Source: Megachile rotundata (Eukaryota > Arthropoda > Insecta > Hymenoptera > Megachilidae). Taken from it: a stretch of 64,000 bases of DNA. Location of the stretch: assembly GCF_050947335.1 (NCBI RefSeq), contig NW_027473591.1:124001-188000 (forward strand). Direction: 5' to 3'. The number at the start of each line of letters is the position of its first letter. Positions within the stretch are counted from its first letter, which is position 1. Shown piece after piece: positions 35,661-49,221 of this stretch. A program made the position numbers and the translations under genes. Below the pieces are notes generated by a model that did no database searches, was not told where the DNA came from, and saw only the letters and a program-made list of their open reading frames with translations.

Positions 35661-36823
35661 GTCTGATTGTGTGATTGTGTGATTGCGTGATTGCGTGATT
35701 GCGTGATTGTGTGATTGTGTGATTGTGTGATTGTGTGATTGTGTGATTGTGTGATTGTGTGATTGTGTGATTGTGCGATTGTGCGATTGTGTGACTGTGT
35801 GATTGTGTGATTGTGTGATTGTGTGACTGTGTGATTGTGTGATTGTGTGATTGTGTGATTGTGTGATTGTGTGATTGTGTAATTGTGATTGTGTGATTGT
35901 GATTGTGTGTACTGTGTGATTGTGTGATTGTGTGATTGTGTGATAGTGTGATTGTGTGATTGTGTGATTGTGTGATTGTGTGATTGAGTGATTGTGTGAT
36001 TGTGTGATTGTGTGATTGTGTGATTGTGTGATTGTGTGATTGTGTGATTGTGTGATTGTCTGATTGTGTGATTGTGTGATTGCGTGATTGCGTGATATTG
36101 GGCGATTGTGTGATTGTGTGATTGTGTGATTGTGTGATTGTGTGATTGTGTGATTGTGCGATTGTGCGATTGTGTGATTGTGTGATTGTGTTATTGTGTG
36201 ATTGTGTGACTGTGTGATAGTGTGATTGTGTGAATGTGTGATTGTGTGATTGTGTGATTGTGTGATTGTGTGATTGTGTGATTGTGTTATTGTGTGATTG
36301 TGTGATTGTGTGATTGTGTGATTGTCTGATTGTGTGATTGTGTGATTGTGTGATTGCGTGATTGCGTGATTGCGTGATTGTGTGATTGTGTGATTGTGTG
36401 ATTTTGTGATTGAGTGATTGTGTGATTGTGTGATTGTGCGAATGTGTGATTGTGTGACCGTGATTGTGTGATTGATGATTGTGTGATTGTGTGATTGTGT
36501 GATTGTGTGATTGTGTGATTGTGTGATTGTGTGATTGTGTGATTGTGTGATTGTGTGATTGTGAGATTGTGTGAATTGTGTGATTGTGTGATTGTGTGAT
36601 TGTGATTGTGTGATTGTGATTGTGTGATTCTGATTGTGTGATTGTGTGAATGTGTGATTGTGTGACCGTGATTGTGTGATTGATGATTGTGTGATTGTGA
36701 TTGTGCGATTGTGATTGTGTGGTTGTGTGATTGTGTGATTGTGAGATTGTGTGAATTGTGTGAATTGTGTGATTGCGTGGTTGTGTGATTGCGTGATTGT
36801 GTGATTGCGTGATTGTGTGATTG
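35661..36823 (+). repeat. Octamer domain with GGGCGATT and a 14-bp deletion
   Basis: GTACTG at 35909. GATATTGGGCGATT near 36093-36108 matches the 16590 GGGCGATT, but 14 bp are missing just before it. Only three GCGTGATT remain near 36356-36377, and the GTGCGATT triplet is gone before TTGTGATT. The tail is standard. Confidence 0.92.
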
Positions 36824-38062
36824 TGATTGTGTGATTGTGATTGTGTGGTTGTGATTGTGTGATTGTGATTGTGTGATTGTGATTGTGTGATTGTGATTGT
36901 GTGATTGTGATTGTGTGATTGTGATTGTGTGATTGTGATTGTGTGATTGTGATTGTGTGATTGTGATTGTGTGATTGTGATTGTGTGATTGTGATTGTGT
37001 GATTGTGATTGTGTGATTGTGATTGTGTGATTGCGATTGTGTGATTGCGATTGTGTGATTGCGATTGTGTGATTGCGATTGTGTGATTGCGATTGTGTGA
37101 TTGCGATTGTGTCATTGCAATTGTGTGATTGCGATTGTGTGATTGCGATTGTGTGATTGCGATTGTGTGATTGCGATTCTGTGATTGCGATTGTGTGATT
37201 GCGATTGTGTGATTGCGATTGTGTGATTGCGATTGTGTGATTGCGATTGTGTGATTGTGATTGTGTGATTGTGATTGTGTGATTGTGATTGTGTGATTGT
37301 GATTGTGTGATTGCGATTGTGTGATTGTGATTGTGTGATTGTGATTGTGTGATTGTGATTGTGTGATTGTGATTGTGTGATTGTGATTGTGTGATTGTGA
37401 TTGTGTGATTGTGATTGTGTGATTGTGATTGTGTGATTGTGATTGTGTGATTGTGATTGTGTGATTGTGATTGTGTGATTGTGATTGTGTGATTGTGATT
37501 GTGTGATTGTGATTGTGTGATTGTGATTGTGTGATTGTGATTGTGTGATTGTGATTGTGTGATTGTGATTGTGTGATTGTGATTGTGTGATTGTGATTGT
37601 GTGATTGTGATTGTGTGATTGTGATTGTGTGATTGCGATTGTGTGATTGCGATTGTGTGATTGCGATTGTGTGATTGTGATTGTGTGATTGTGATTGTGT
37701 GATTGTGATTGTGTGATTGTGATTGTGTGATTGTGATTGTGTGATTGTGATTGTGTGATTGTGATTGTGTGATTGTGATTGTGTGATTGTGATTGTGTGA
37801 TTGTGATTGTGTGATTGTGATTGTGTGATTGTGATTGTGTGATTGTGATTGTGTGATTGTGATTGTGTGATTGTGATTGTGTGATTGTGATTGTGTGATT
37901 GTGATTGTGTGATTGTGATTGTGTGATTGTGATTGTGTGATTGTGATTGTGTGATTGTGATTGTGTGATTGTGATTGTGTGATTGTGATTGTGTGATTGT
38001 GATTGTGTGATTGTGATTGTGTGATTGTGATTGTGTGATTGTGATTGTGTGATTGTGATTGT
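36824..38062 (+). repeat. 14-bp array with GCGATT blocks
   Basis: About 88 units, GTGGTT near 36846. GCGATT blocks are at 37033-37243 (16 positions, GATTCTG after position 11) and 37635-37663 (3 units), with an isolated GCGATT at 37313. One unit reads GTCATTGCAATT (37112-37123), whose CAT gives a spurious minus-strand ATG at 37115. Confidence 0.94.
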
Positions 38063-38395
38063 GTGATCGTGATTGTGTGGTCGTGATTGTGTGACCGTGA
38101 TTGTGTGATCGTGATTGTGTGATTGTGTGATTGTGTGAATGTGTGAATGTGTTATTGTGTGACCGTTATTGTGTGACCGTGATTGTGTGACCGTGATTGT
38201 GTGGTTGCGACTGTGTGATTGTGACTGTGTGATTGTGTGAGTGTGTTATTGTGTGATTGAGTGATAGTGTGACTGTGTGATTGTGTGATTGTGTGATTGT
38301 GTGATTGTGTGATTGTGTGACCGTAATTGTGTGATCGTGATTGTGTGGTCGTGATTGTGTGACCGTGATTGTGTGATCGTGATTGTGTGATTGTG
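38063..38395 (+). repeat. Junction block J11 with tandem GTGTGAATG
   Basis: Two consecutive GTGTGAATG units start at 38134 (first GAATG at 38137), shared only with J15 (54361). TTA of GACCGTTATT is at 38166. Otherwise standard. Confidence 0.92.
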
Positions 38396-38675
38396 TGATT
38401 GTGCGAATGTGTGATTGTGTGACCGTGATTGTGTGATTGATGATTGTGTGATTGTGTGATTGTGTGATTGTGTGATTGTGTGATTGTGTGATTGTGTGAT
38501 TGTGTGATTGTGTGATTGTGTGATTGTGAGATTGTGTGAATTGTGTGATTGTGTGATTGTGTGATTGTGATTGTGTGATTGTGATTGTGTGATTGTGATT
38601 GTGTGATTCTGATTGTGTGATTGTGTGAATGTGTGATTGTGTGACCGTGATTGTGTGATTGATGATTGTGTGATT
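38396..38675 (+). repeat. Octamer segment with GATGATT and GTGAGATT markers
   Basis: GTGCGAATG, GACCG, GATGATT near 38438, octamers, GTGAGATT/GTGTGAATT near 38527, GATTCTG near 38607, GACCG and a second GATGATT near 38660. Confidence 0.9.
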
Positions 38676-39328
38676 GTGATTGTGCGATTGTGATTGTGTG
38701 GTTGTGATTGTGTGATTGTGATTGTGTGATTGTGATTGTGTGATTGTGATTGTGTGATTGTGATTGTGTGATTGTGATTGTGTGATTGTGATTGTGTGAT
38801 TGTGATTGTGTGATTGTGATTGTGTGATTGTGATTGTGTGATTGTGATTGTGTGATTGTGATTGTGTGATTGTGATTGTGTGATTGTGATTGTGTGATTG
38901 TGATTGTGTGATTGTGATTGTGTGATTGTGATTGTGTGATTGTGATTGTGTGATTGTGATTGTGTGATTGTGATTGTGTGATTGTGATTGTGTGATTGTG
39001 ATTGTGTGATTGTGATTGTGTGATTGTGATTGTGTGATTGTGATTGTGTGATTGTGATTGTGTGATTGTGATTGTGTGATTGTGATTGTGTGATTGTGAT
39101 TGTGTGATTGTGATTGTGTGATTGTGATTGTGTGATTGTGATTGTGTGATTGTGATTGTGTGATTGTGATTGTGTGATTGTGATTGTGTGATTGTGATTG
39201 TGTGATTGTGATTGTGTGATTGTGATTGTGTGATTGTGATTGTGTGATTGTGATTGTGTGATTGTGATTGTGTGATTGTGATTGTGTGATTGTGATTGTG
39301 TGATTGTGATTGTGTGATTGTGATTGTG
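38676..39328 (+). repeat. 14-bp array (about 46 units)
   Basis: Uniform GTGTGATTGTGATT after an opening GTGCGATT and GTGGTT. It is the expanded counterpart of the eight-unit array at 16021, with no GCG block. Confidence 0.95.
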
Positions 39329-40717
39329 TGATTGTGTGATTGTGTGATTGTGTGATTGTGTGATTGTCTGATTGTGTGATTGTGTGATTGCGCGATTGCG
39401 TGATTGCGTGATTGTGTGATTGTGTGATTGTGTGATTGTGTGATTGTGTGATTGTGTGATTGTGTGATTGTGCGATTGTGCGATTGTGTGACTGTGTGAT
39501 TGTGTGATTGTGTGATTGTGTGACTGTGTGATTGTGTGATTGTGTGATTGTGTGATTGTGTGATTGTGTGATTGTGTAATTGTGATTGTGTGATTGTGAT
39601 TGTGTGTACTGTGTGATTGTGTGATTGTGTGATTGTGTGATAGTGTGATTGTGTGATTGTGTGATTGTGTGATTGTGTGATTGAGTGATTGTGTGATTGT
39701 GTGATTGTGTGATTGTGTGATTGTGTGATTGTGTGATTGTGTGATTGTGTGATTGTCTGATTGTGTGATTGTGTGATTGCGTGATTGCGTGATTGCGTGA
39801 TTGTGTGATTGTGCGATTGTGTGATTGTGTGATTGTGTGATTGTGTGATTGTGTGATTGTGTGATTGTGCGATTGTGCGATTGTGTGATTGTGTGATTGA
39901 GTTATTGTGTGATTGTGTGACTGTGTGATAGTGTGATTGTGTGATTGTGTGATTGTGTGATTGTGTGATTGTGTGATTGTGTGATTGTGTGATTGTGTGA
40001 TTGTGTGATTGTGTTATTGTGGGATTGTGGGATTGTGGGATTGTGTGATTGTGTGATTGTGTGATTGTCTGATTGTGTGATTGTGTGATTGTGTGATTGC
40101 GTGATTGCGTGATTGCGTGATTGCGTGATTGTGTGATTGTGTGATTGTGTGATTGTGTGATTGTGTGATTGTGCGATTGTGCGATTGTGCGATTGTGTGA
40201 TTGTGTGATTGTGTGATTGTGTGATTGTGTGATTGTGTGATTGTGTGATTGTTTGATTGTGTGATTGTGTGATTGTGTGATTGTGTGATTGTGTGATTTT
40301 GTGATTGAGTGATTGTGTGATTGTGTGATTGTGCGAATGTGTGATTGTGTGACCGTGATTGTGTGATTGATGATTGTGTGATTGTGTGATTGTGTGATTG
40401 TGTGATTGTGTGATTGTGTGATTGTGTGATTGTGTGATTGTGTGATTGTGAGATTGTGTGAATTGTGTGATTGTGTGATTGTGTGATTGTGATTGTGTGA
40501 TTGTGATTGTGTGATTGTGATTGTGTGATTCTGATTGTGTGATTGTGTGAATGTGTGATTGTGTGACCGTGATTGTGTGATTGATGATTGTGTGATTGTG
40601 ATTGCGCGATTGTGATCGTGTGGTTGTGTGATTGTGTGATTGTGAGATTGTGTGAATTGTGTGAATTGTGTGATTGCGTGGTTGTGTGATTGCGTGATTG
40701 TGTGATTGCGTGATTGT
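39329..40717 (+). repeat. Octamer domain with triple GTGGGATT
   Basis: GCGCGATT at 39390, GTACTG 39606, GAGTTATT 39899 and three GTGGGATT from 40021 match the 18.5-19.27 kb segment. Unlike that copy it continues with the canonical right half: four GCGTGATT, three GTGCGATT, a private GTTTGATT near 40250, TTGTGATT, GATGATT and GTGAGATT. GCGCGATTGTGATCG near 40605 is also private. Confidence 0.92.
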
Positions 40718-42583
40718 GTGATTGTGATTGTGTGATTGTGATTGTGTGATTGTGATTGTGTGATTGTGATTGTGTGATTGTGATTGTGTGATTGTGATTG
40801 TGTGATTGTGATTGTGTGATTGTGATTGTGTGATTGTGATTGTGTGATTGTGATTGTGTGATTGTGATTGTGTGATTGTGATTGTGTGATTGTGATTGTG
40901 TGATTGTGATTGTGTGATTGTGATTGTGTGATTGTGATTGTGTGATTGTGATTGTGTGATTGTGATTGTGTGATTGTGATTGTGTGATTGTGATTGTGTG
41001 ATTGTGATTGTGTGATTGTGATTGTGTGATTGTGATTGTGTGATTGTGATTGTGTGATTGTGATTGTGTGATTGTGATTGTGTGATTGTGATTGTGTGAT
41101 TGTGATTGTGTGATTGTGATTGTGTGATTGTGATTGTGTGATTGTGATTGTGTGATTGTGATTGTGTGATTGTGATTGTGTGATTGTGATTGTGTGATTG
41201 TGATTGTGTGATTGTGATTGTGTGATTGTGATTGTGTGATTGTGATTGTGTGATTGTGATTGTGTGATTGTGATTGTGTGATTGTGATTGTGTGATTGTG
41301 ATTGTGTGATTGTGATTGTGTGATTGTGATTGTGTGATTGTGATTGTGTGATTGTGATTGTGTGATTGTGATTGTGTGATTGTGATTGTGTGATTGTGAT
41401 TGTGTGATTGTGATTGTGTGATTGTGATTGTGTGATTGTGATTGTGTGATTGTGATTGTGTGATTGTGATTGTGTGATTGTGATTGTGTGATTGTGATTG
41501 TGTGATTGTGATTGTGTGATTGTGATTGTGTGATTGTGATTGTGTGATTGTGATTGTGTGATTGTGATTGTGTGATTGTGATTGTGTGATTGTGATTGTG
41601 TGATTGTGATTGTGTGATTGTGATTGTGTGATTGTGATTGTGTGATTGTGATTGTGTGATTGTGATTGTGTGATTGTGATTGTGTGATTGTGATTGTGTG
41701 ATTGTGATTGTGTGATTGTGATTGTGTGATTGTGATTGTGTGATTGTGATTGTGTGATTGTGATTGTGTGATTGTGATTGTGTGATTGTGATTGTGTGAT
41801 TGTGATTGTGTGATTGTGATTGTGTGATTGTGATTGTGTGATTGTGATTGTCTGATTGTGATTGTGTGATTGTGATTGTGTGATTGTGATTGTGTGATTG
41901 TGATTGTGTGATTGTGATTGTGTGATTGTGATTGTGTGATTGTGATTGTGTGATTGTGATTGTGTGATTGTGATTGTGTGATTGTGATTGTGTGATTGTG
42001 ATTGTGTGATTGTGATTGTGTGATTGTGATTGTGTGATTGTGATTGTGTGATTGTGATTGTGTGATTGTGATTGTGTGATTGTGATTGTGTGATTGTGAT
42101 TGTGTGATTGTGATTGTGTGATTGTGATTGTGTGATTGTGATTGTGTGATTGTGATTGTGTGATTGTGATTGTGTGATTGTGATTGTGTGATTGTGATTG
42201 TGTGATTGTGATTGTGTGATTGTGATTGTGTGATTGTGATTGTGTGATTGTGATTGTGTGATTGTGATTGTGTGATTGTGATTGTGTGATTGTGATTGTG
42301 TGATTGTGATTGTGTGATTGTGATTGTGTGATTGTGATTGTGTGATTGTGATTGTGTGATTGTGATTGTGTGATTGTGATTGTGTGATTGTGATTGTGTG
42401 ATTGTGATTGTGTGATTGTGATTGTGTGATTGTGATTGTGTGATTGTGATTGTGTGATTGTGATTGTGTGATTGTGATTGTGTGATTGTGATTGTGTGAT
42501 TGTGATTGTGTGATTGTGATTGTGTGATTGTGATTGTGTGATTGTGAATGTGTGATTGTGATTGTGTGATTGTGATTGTGTGA
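40718..42583 (+). repeat. 14-bp array without GCG block (about 133 units)
   Basis: Very uniform. Markers are a GTCTGATT octamer (TCTG at 41851) and a GTGAAT hexamer (GAATG at 42546) three units before the end; both recur exactly 4546 bp later. Confidence 0.96.
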
Positions 42584-43058
42584 TTGTGTGATTGTGTGAT
42601 TGAGTGATTGTGTGATTGTGTGATTGTGTGATTGTGTGATTGTGTGATTGTGTGATTGTGTGATTGTGTGATTGTGTGATTGTGTGATTGTGTGATTGTG
42701 TGATTGTGTGATTGTGTGATTGTGTGATTGTGTGATTGTGTGATTGTGTGATTGTGTGATTGTGTGATTGTGTGATTGTGTGATTGTGTGATTGTGTGAT
42801 TGTGTGATTGTGTGATTGTGTGATTGTGTGATTGTGTGATTGTGTGATTGTGTGATTGTGTGATTGTGTGATTGTGTGATTGTGTGATTGTGTGATTGTG
42901 TGATTGTGTGATTGTGTGATTGTGTGATTGTGTGATTGTGTGATTGTGTGATTGTGTGATTGTGTGATTGTGTGATTGTGTGATTGTGTGATTGTGTGAT
43001 TGTGTGATTGTGTGATTGTGTGATTGTGTGATTGTGTGATTGTGTGATTGTGTGATTG
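42584..43058 (+). repeat. Plain octamer array (about 59 units)
   Basis: One GAGTGATT near 42602; otherwise identical GTGTGATT up to the junction. The same length and GAGTGATT position occur at 47130-47603. Confidence 0.96.
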
Positions 43059-43495
43059 TGTGGTTGTGCGATCGTGATTGTGTGATCGTGATTGTGTGAT
43101 TGCGTGATTGTGATTGTGTGATTGTGTGACTGTGATTGTGTGACCGTGATTGTGTGACCGTAATTGTGTGATCGTGATTGTGTGGTCGTGATTGTGTGAC
43201 CGTGATTGTGTGATCGTGATTGTGTGATTGTGTGATTGTGTGATTGTGTGAATGTGTTATTGTGTGACCGTTATTGTGTGACCGTGATTGTGTGACCGTG
43301 ATTGTGTGGTTGCGACTGTGTGATTGTGACTGTGTGATTGTGTGAGTGTGTTATTGTGTGATTGAGTGATAGTGTGACTGTGTGATTGTGTGATTGTGTG
43401 ATTGTGTGATTGTGTGATTGTGTGATTGTGTGACCGTAATTGTGTGATCGTGATTGTGTGGTCGTGATTGTGTGACCGTGATTGTGTGATCGTGA
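43059..43495 (+). repeat. Junction block J12 (GTGCGATCG start)
   Basis: GCG at 43068; TTA of GACCGTTATT at 43271; GTACTG 734 bp after the GCG at 43802 (one octamer more than the 726-bp group). Standard unit order. Confidence 0.93.
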
Positions 43496-44675
43496 TTGTG
43501 TGATTGTGTGATTGTGTGATTGTGTGATTGTGTGATTGTGTGATTGTGTGATTGTCTGATTGTGTGATTGTGTGATTGCGTGATTGCGTGATTGCGTGAT
43601 TGTGTGATTGTGTGATTGTGTGATTGTGTGATTGTGTGATTGTGTGATTGTGTGATTGTGTGATTGTGCGATTGTGCGATTGTGTGACTGTGTGATTGTG
43701 TGATTGTGTGATTGTGTGACTGTGTGATTGTGTGATTGTGTGATTGTGTGATTGTGTGATTGTGTGATTGTGTAATTGTGATTGTGTGATTGTGATTGTG
43801 TGTACTGTGTGATTGTGTGATTGTGTGATTGTGTGATAGTGTGATTGTGTGATTGTGTGATTGTGTGATTGTGTGATTGAGTGATTGTGTGATTGTGTGA
43901 TTGTGTGATTGTGTGATTGTGTGATTGTGTGATTGTGTGATTGTGTGATTGTGTGATTGTCTGATTGTGTGATTGTGTGATTGCGTGATTGCGTGATTGC
44001 GTGATTGTGTGATTGTGCGATTGTGTGATTGTGTGATTGTGTGATTGTGTGATTGTGTGATTGTGTGATTGTGTGATTGTGCGATTGTGCGATTGTGTGA
44101 TTGTGTGATTGTGTTATTGTGTGATTGTGCGATTGTGCGATTGTGCGATTGTGTGATTGTGTGATTGTGTGATTGTGTGATTGTGTGATTGTGTGATTGT
44201 GTGATTGTGTGATTGTGTGATTGTGTGATTGTGTGATTGTGTGATTGTGTGATTGTGTGATTGTGTGATTTTGTGATTGAGTGATTGTGTGATTGTGTGA
44301 TTGTGCGAATGTGTGATTGTGTGACCGTGATTGTGTGATTGATGATTGTGTGATTGTGTGATTGTGTGATTGTGTGATTGTGTGATTGTGTGATTGTGTG
44401 ATTGTGTGATTGTGTGGTTGTGAGATTGTGTGAATTGTGTGATTGTGTGATTGTGTGATTGTGATTGTGTGATTGTGATTGTGTGATTCTGATTGTGTGA
44501 TTGTGTGAATGTGTGATTGTGTGACCGTGATTGTGTGATTGATGATTGTGTGATTGTGATTGTGCGATTGTGATTGTGTGGTTGTGTGATTGTGTGATTG
44601 TGAGATTGTGTGAATTGTGTGAATTGTGTGATTGCGTGGTTGTGTGATTGCGTGATTGTGTGATTGCGTGATTGT
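43496..44675 (+). repeat. Octamer domain, shortened middle
   Basis: Standard left half; then GTGTTATT is followed at once by three GTGCGATT (near 44128-44150), omitting the GATAG, GTCTGATT and four-GCGTGATT part seen in longer copies. GTGGTTGTGAGATT near 44415 is shared with 48960. Confidence 0.92.
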
Positions 44676-47129
44676 GTGATTGTGATTGTGTGATTGTGAT
44701 TGTGTGATTGTGATTGTGTGATTGTGATTGTGTGATTGTGATTGTGTGATTGTGATTGTGTGATTGTGATTGTGTGATTGTGATTGTGTGATTGTGATTG
44801 TGTGATTGTGATTGTGTGATTGTGATTGTGTGATTGTGATTGTGTGATTGTGATTGTGTGATTGTGATTGTGTGATTGTGATTGTGTGATTGTGATTGTG
44901 TGATTGCGATTGTGTGATTGCGATTGTGTGATTGCGATTGTGTGATTGCGATTGTGTGATTGCGATTGTGTGATTGCGATTGTGTGATTGCGATTGTGTG
45001 ATTGCGATTGTGTGATTGCGATTGTGTGATTGCGATTGTGTGATTGCGATTGTGTGATTGCGATTGTGTGATTGCGATTGTGTGATTGCGATTCTGTGAT
45101 TGCGATTGTGTGATTGCGATTGTGTGATTGCGATTGTGTGATTGCGATTGTGTGATTGCGATTGTGTGATTGCGATTGTGTGATTGCGATTGTGTGATTG
45201 CGATTGTGTGATTGCGATTGTGTGATTGCGATTGTGTGATTGCGATTGTGTGATTGCGATTGTGTGATTGTGATTGTGTGATTGTGATTGTGTGATTGTG
45301 ATTGTGTGATTGTGATTGTGTGATTGTGATTGTGTGATTGTGATTGTGTGATTGTGATTGTGTGATTGTGATTGTGTGATTGTGATTGTGTGATTGTGAT
45401 TGTGTGATTGTGATTGTGTGATTGTGATTGTGTGATTGTGATTGTGTGATTGTGATTGTGTGATTGTGATTGTGTGATTGTGATTGTGTGATTGTGATTG
45501 TGTGATTGTGATTGTGTGATTGTGATTGTGTGATTGTGATTGTGTGATTGTGATTGTGTGATTGTGATTGTGTGATTGTGATTGTGTGATTGTGATTGTG
45601 TGATTGTGATTGTGTGATTGTGATTGTGTGATTGTGATTGTGTGATTGTGATTGTGTGATTGTGATTGTGTGATTGTGATTGTGTGATTGTGATTGTGTG
45701 ATTGTGATTGTGTGATTGTGATTGTGTGATTGTGATTGTGTGATTGTGATTGTGTGATTGTGATTGTGTGATTGTGATTGTGTGATTGTGATTGTGTGAT
45801 TGTGATTGTGTGATTGTGATTGTGTGATTGTGATTGTGTGATTGTGATTGTGTGATTGTGATTGTGTGATTGTGATTGTGTGATTGTGATTGTGTGATTG
45901 TGATTGTGTGATTGTGATTGTGTGATTGTGATTGTGTGATTGTGATTGTGTGATTGTGATTGTGTGATTGTGATTGTGTGATTGTGATTGTGTGATTGTG
46001 ATTGTGTGATTGTGATTGTGTGATTGTGATTGTGTGATTGTGATTGTGTGATTGTGATTGTGTGATTGTGATTGTGTGATTGTGATTGTGTGATTGTGAT
46101 TGTGTGATTGTGATTGTGTGATTGTGATTGTGTGATTGTGATTGTGTGATTGTGATTGTGTGATTGTGATTGTGTGATTGTGATTGTGTGATTGTGATTG
46201 TGTGATTGTGATTGTGTGATTGTGATTGTGTGATTGTGATTGTGTGATTGTGATTGTGTGATTGTGATTGTGTGATTGTGATTGTGTGATTGTGATTGTG
46301 TGATTGTGATTGTGTGATTGTGATTGTGTGATTGTGATTGTGTGATTGTGATTGTGTGATTGTGATTGTGTGATTGTGATTGTGTGATTGTGATTGTCTG
46401 ATTGTGATTGTGTGATTGTGATTGTGTGATTGTGATTGTGTGATTGTGATTGTGTGATTGTGATTGTGTGATTGTGATTGTGTGATTGTGATTGTGTGAT
46501 TGTGATTGTGTGATTGTGATTGTGTGATTGTGATTGTGTGATTGTGATTGTGTGATTGTGATTGTGTGATTGTGATTGTGTGATTGTGATTGTGTGATTG
46601 TGATTGTGTGATTGTGATTGTGTGATTGTGATTGTGTGATTGTGATTGTGTGATTGTGATTGTGTGATTGTGATTGTGTGATTGTGATTGTGTGATTGTG
46701 ATTGTGTGATTGTGATTGTGTGATTGTGATTGTGTGATTGTGATTGTGTGATTGTGATTGTGTGATTGTGATTGTGTGATTGTGATTGTGTGATTGTGAT
46801 TGTGTGATTGTGATTGTGTGATTGTGATTGTGTGATTGTGATTGTGTGATTGTGATTGTGTGATTGTGATTGTGTGATTGTGATTGTGTGATTGTGATTG
46901 TGTGATTGTGATTGTGTGATTGTGATTGTGTGATTGTGATTGTGTGATTGTGATTGTGTGATTGTGATTGTGTGATTGTGATTGTGTGATTGTGATTGTG
47001 TGATTGTGATTGTGTGATTGTGATTGTGTGATTGTGATTGTGTGATTGTGATTGTGTGATTGTGATTGTGTGATTGTGATTGTGTGATTGTGAATGTGTG
47101 ATTGTGATTGTGTGATTGTGATTGTGTGA
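44676..47129 (+). repeat. 14-bp array with 26-unit GCGATT block (about 175 units)
   Basis: GCGATT block at 44906-45256, GATTCTG after unit 14. Then a long uniform run, GTCTGATT (TCTG at 46397) and GAATG at 47092 near the end. The right part copies 41.85-42.58 kb at +4546; no extra-hexamer phase slip follows the GCG block, unlike most other arrays. Confidence 0.95.
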
Positions 47130-47603
47130 TTGTGTGATTGTGTGATTGAGTGATTGTGTGATTGTGTGATTGTGTGATTGTGTGATTGTGTGATTGTGTG
47201 ATTGTGTGATTGTGTGATTGTGTGATTGTGTGATTGTGTGATTGTGTGATTGTGTGATTGTGTGATTGTGTGATTGTGTGATTGTGTGATTGTGTGATTG
47301 TGTGATTGTGTGATTGTGTGATTGTGTGATTGTGTGATTGTGTGATTGTGTGATTGTGTGATTGTGTGATTGTGTGATTGTGTGATTGTGTGATTGTGTG
47401 ATTGTGTGATTGTGTGATTGTGTGATTGTGTGATTGTGTGATTGTGTGATTGTGTGATTGTGTGATTGTGTGATTGTGTGATTGTGTGATTGTGTGATTG
47501 TGTGATTGTGTGATTGTGTGATTGTGTGATTGTGTGATTGTGTGATTGTGTGATTGTGTGATTGTGTGATTGTGTGATTGTGTGATTGTGTGATTGTGTG
47601 ATT
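47130..47603 (+). repeat. Plain octamer array (about 59 units)
   Basis: One GAGTGATT near 47148, otherwise unvaried. Same length as the 42.58-43.06 kb array. Confidence 0.96.
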
Positions 47604-48040
47604 GTGTGGTTGTGCGATCGTGATTGTGTGATCGTGATTGTGTGATTGCGTGATTGTGATTGTGTGATTGTGTGACTGTGATTGTGTGACCGTGATTGTG
47701 TGACCGTAATTGTGTGATCGTGATTGTGTGGTCGTGATTGTGTGACCGTGATTGTGTGATCGTGATTGTGTGATTGTGTGATTGTGTGATTGTGTGAATG
47801 TGTTATTGTGTGACCGTTATTGTGTGACCGTGATTGTGTGACCGTGATTGTGTGGTTGCGACTGTGTGATTGTGACTGTGTGATTGTGTGAGTGTGTTAT
47901 TGTGTGATTGAGTGATAGTGTGACTGTGTGATTGTGTGATTGTGTGATTGTGTGATTGTGTGATTGTGTGATTGTGTGACCGTAATTGTGTGATCGTGAT
48001 TGTGTGGTCGTGATTGTGTGACCGTGATTGTGTGATCGTG
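47604..48040 (+). repeat. Junction block J13 (GTGCGATCG start)
   Basis: GCG at 47614, TTA at 47817, GTACTG at 48348: every marker is at +4546 relative to J12. Confidence 0.93.
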
Positions 48041-49221
48041 ATTGTGTGATTGTGTGATTGTGTGATTGTGTGATTGTGTGATTGTGTGATTGTGTGATTG
48101 TCTGATTGTGTGATTGTGTGATTGCGTGATTGCGTGATTGCGTGATTGTGTGATTGTGTGATTGTGTGATTGTGTGATTGTGTGATTGTGTGATTGTGTG
48201 ATTGTGTGATTGTGCGATTGTGCGATTGTGTGACTGTGTGATTGTGTGATTGTGTGATTGTGTGACTGTGTGATTGTGTGATTGTGTGATTGTGTGATTG
48301 TGTGATTGTGTGATTGTGTAATTGTGATTGTGTGATTGTGATTGTGTGTACTGTGTGATTGTGTGATTGTGTGATTGTGTGATAGTGTGATTGTGTGATT
48401 GTGTGATTGTGTGATTGTGTGATTGAGTGATTGTGTGATTGTGTGATTGTGTGATTGTGTGATTGTGTGATTGTGTGATTGTGTGATTGTGTGATTGTGT
48501 GATTGTCTGATTGTGTGATTGTGTGATTGCGTGATTGCGTGATTGCGTGATTGTGTGATTGTGCGATTGTGTGATTGTGTGATTGTGTGATTGTGTGATT
48601 GTGTGATTGTGTGATTGTGTGATTGTGCGATTGTGCGATTGTGTGATTGTGTGATTGTGTTATTGTGTGATTGTGCGATTGTGCGATTGTGCGATTGTGT
48701 GATTGTGTGATTGTGTGATTGTGTGATTGTGTGATTGTGTGATTGTGTGATTGTGTGATTGTGTGATTGTGTGATTGTGTGATTGTGTGATTGTGTGATT
48801 GTGTGATTGTGTGATTTTGTGATTGAGTGATTGTGTGATTGTGTGATTGTGCGAATGTGTGATTGTGTGACCGTGATTGTGTGATTGATGATTGTGTGAT
48901 TGTGTGATTGTGTGATTGTGTGATTGTGTGATTGTGTGATTGTGTGATTGTGTGATTGTGTGGTTGTGAGATTGTGTGAATTGTGTGATTGTGTGATTGT
49001 GTGATTGTGATTGTGTGATTGTGATTGTGTGATTCTGATTGTGTGATTGTGTGAATGTGTGATTGTGTGACCGTGATTGTGTGATTGATGATTGTGTGAT
49101 TGTGATTGTGCGATTGTGATTGTGTGGTTGTGTGATTGTGTGATTGTGAGATTGTGTGAATTGTGTGAATTGTGTGATTGCGTGGTTGTGTGATTGCGTG
49201 ATTGTGTGATTGCGTGATTGT
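48041..49221 (+). repeat. Octamer domain, shortened middle (copy of 43.5-44.7 kb)
   Basis: Same shortened order as the previous domain, including GTGTTATT followed by three GTGCGATT and the GTGGTTGTGAGATT near 48960. Confidence 0.93.

Noticed and set aside
35103..37115. Minus-strand reading frame, 670 codons
   Set aside because: Crosses a junction block, octamer domain and 14-bp array with no change of peptide type; start comes from a single GTCATT variant.
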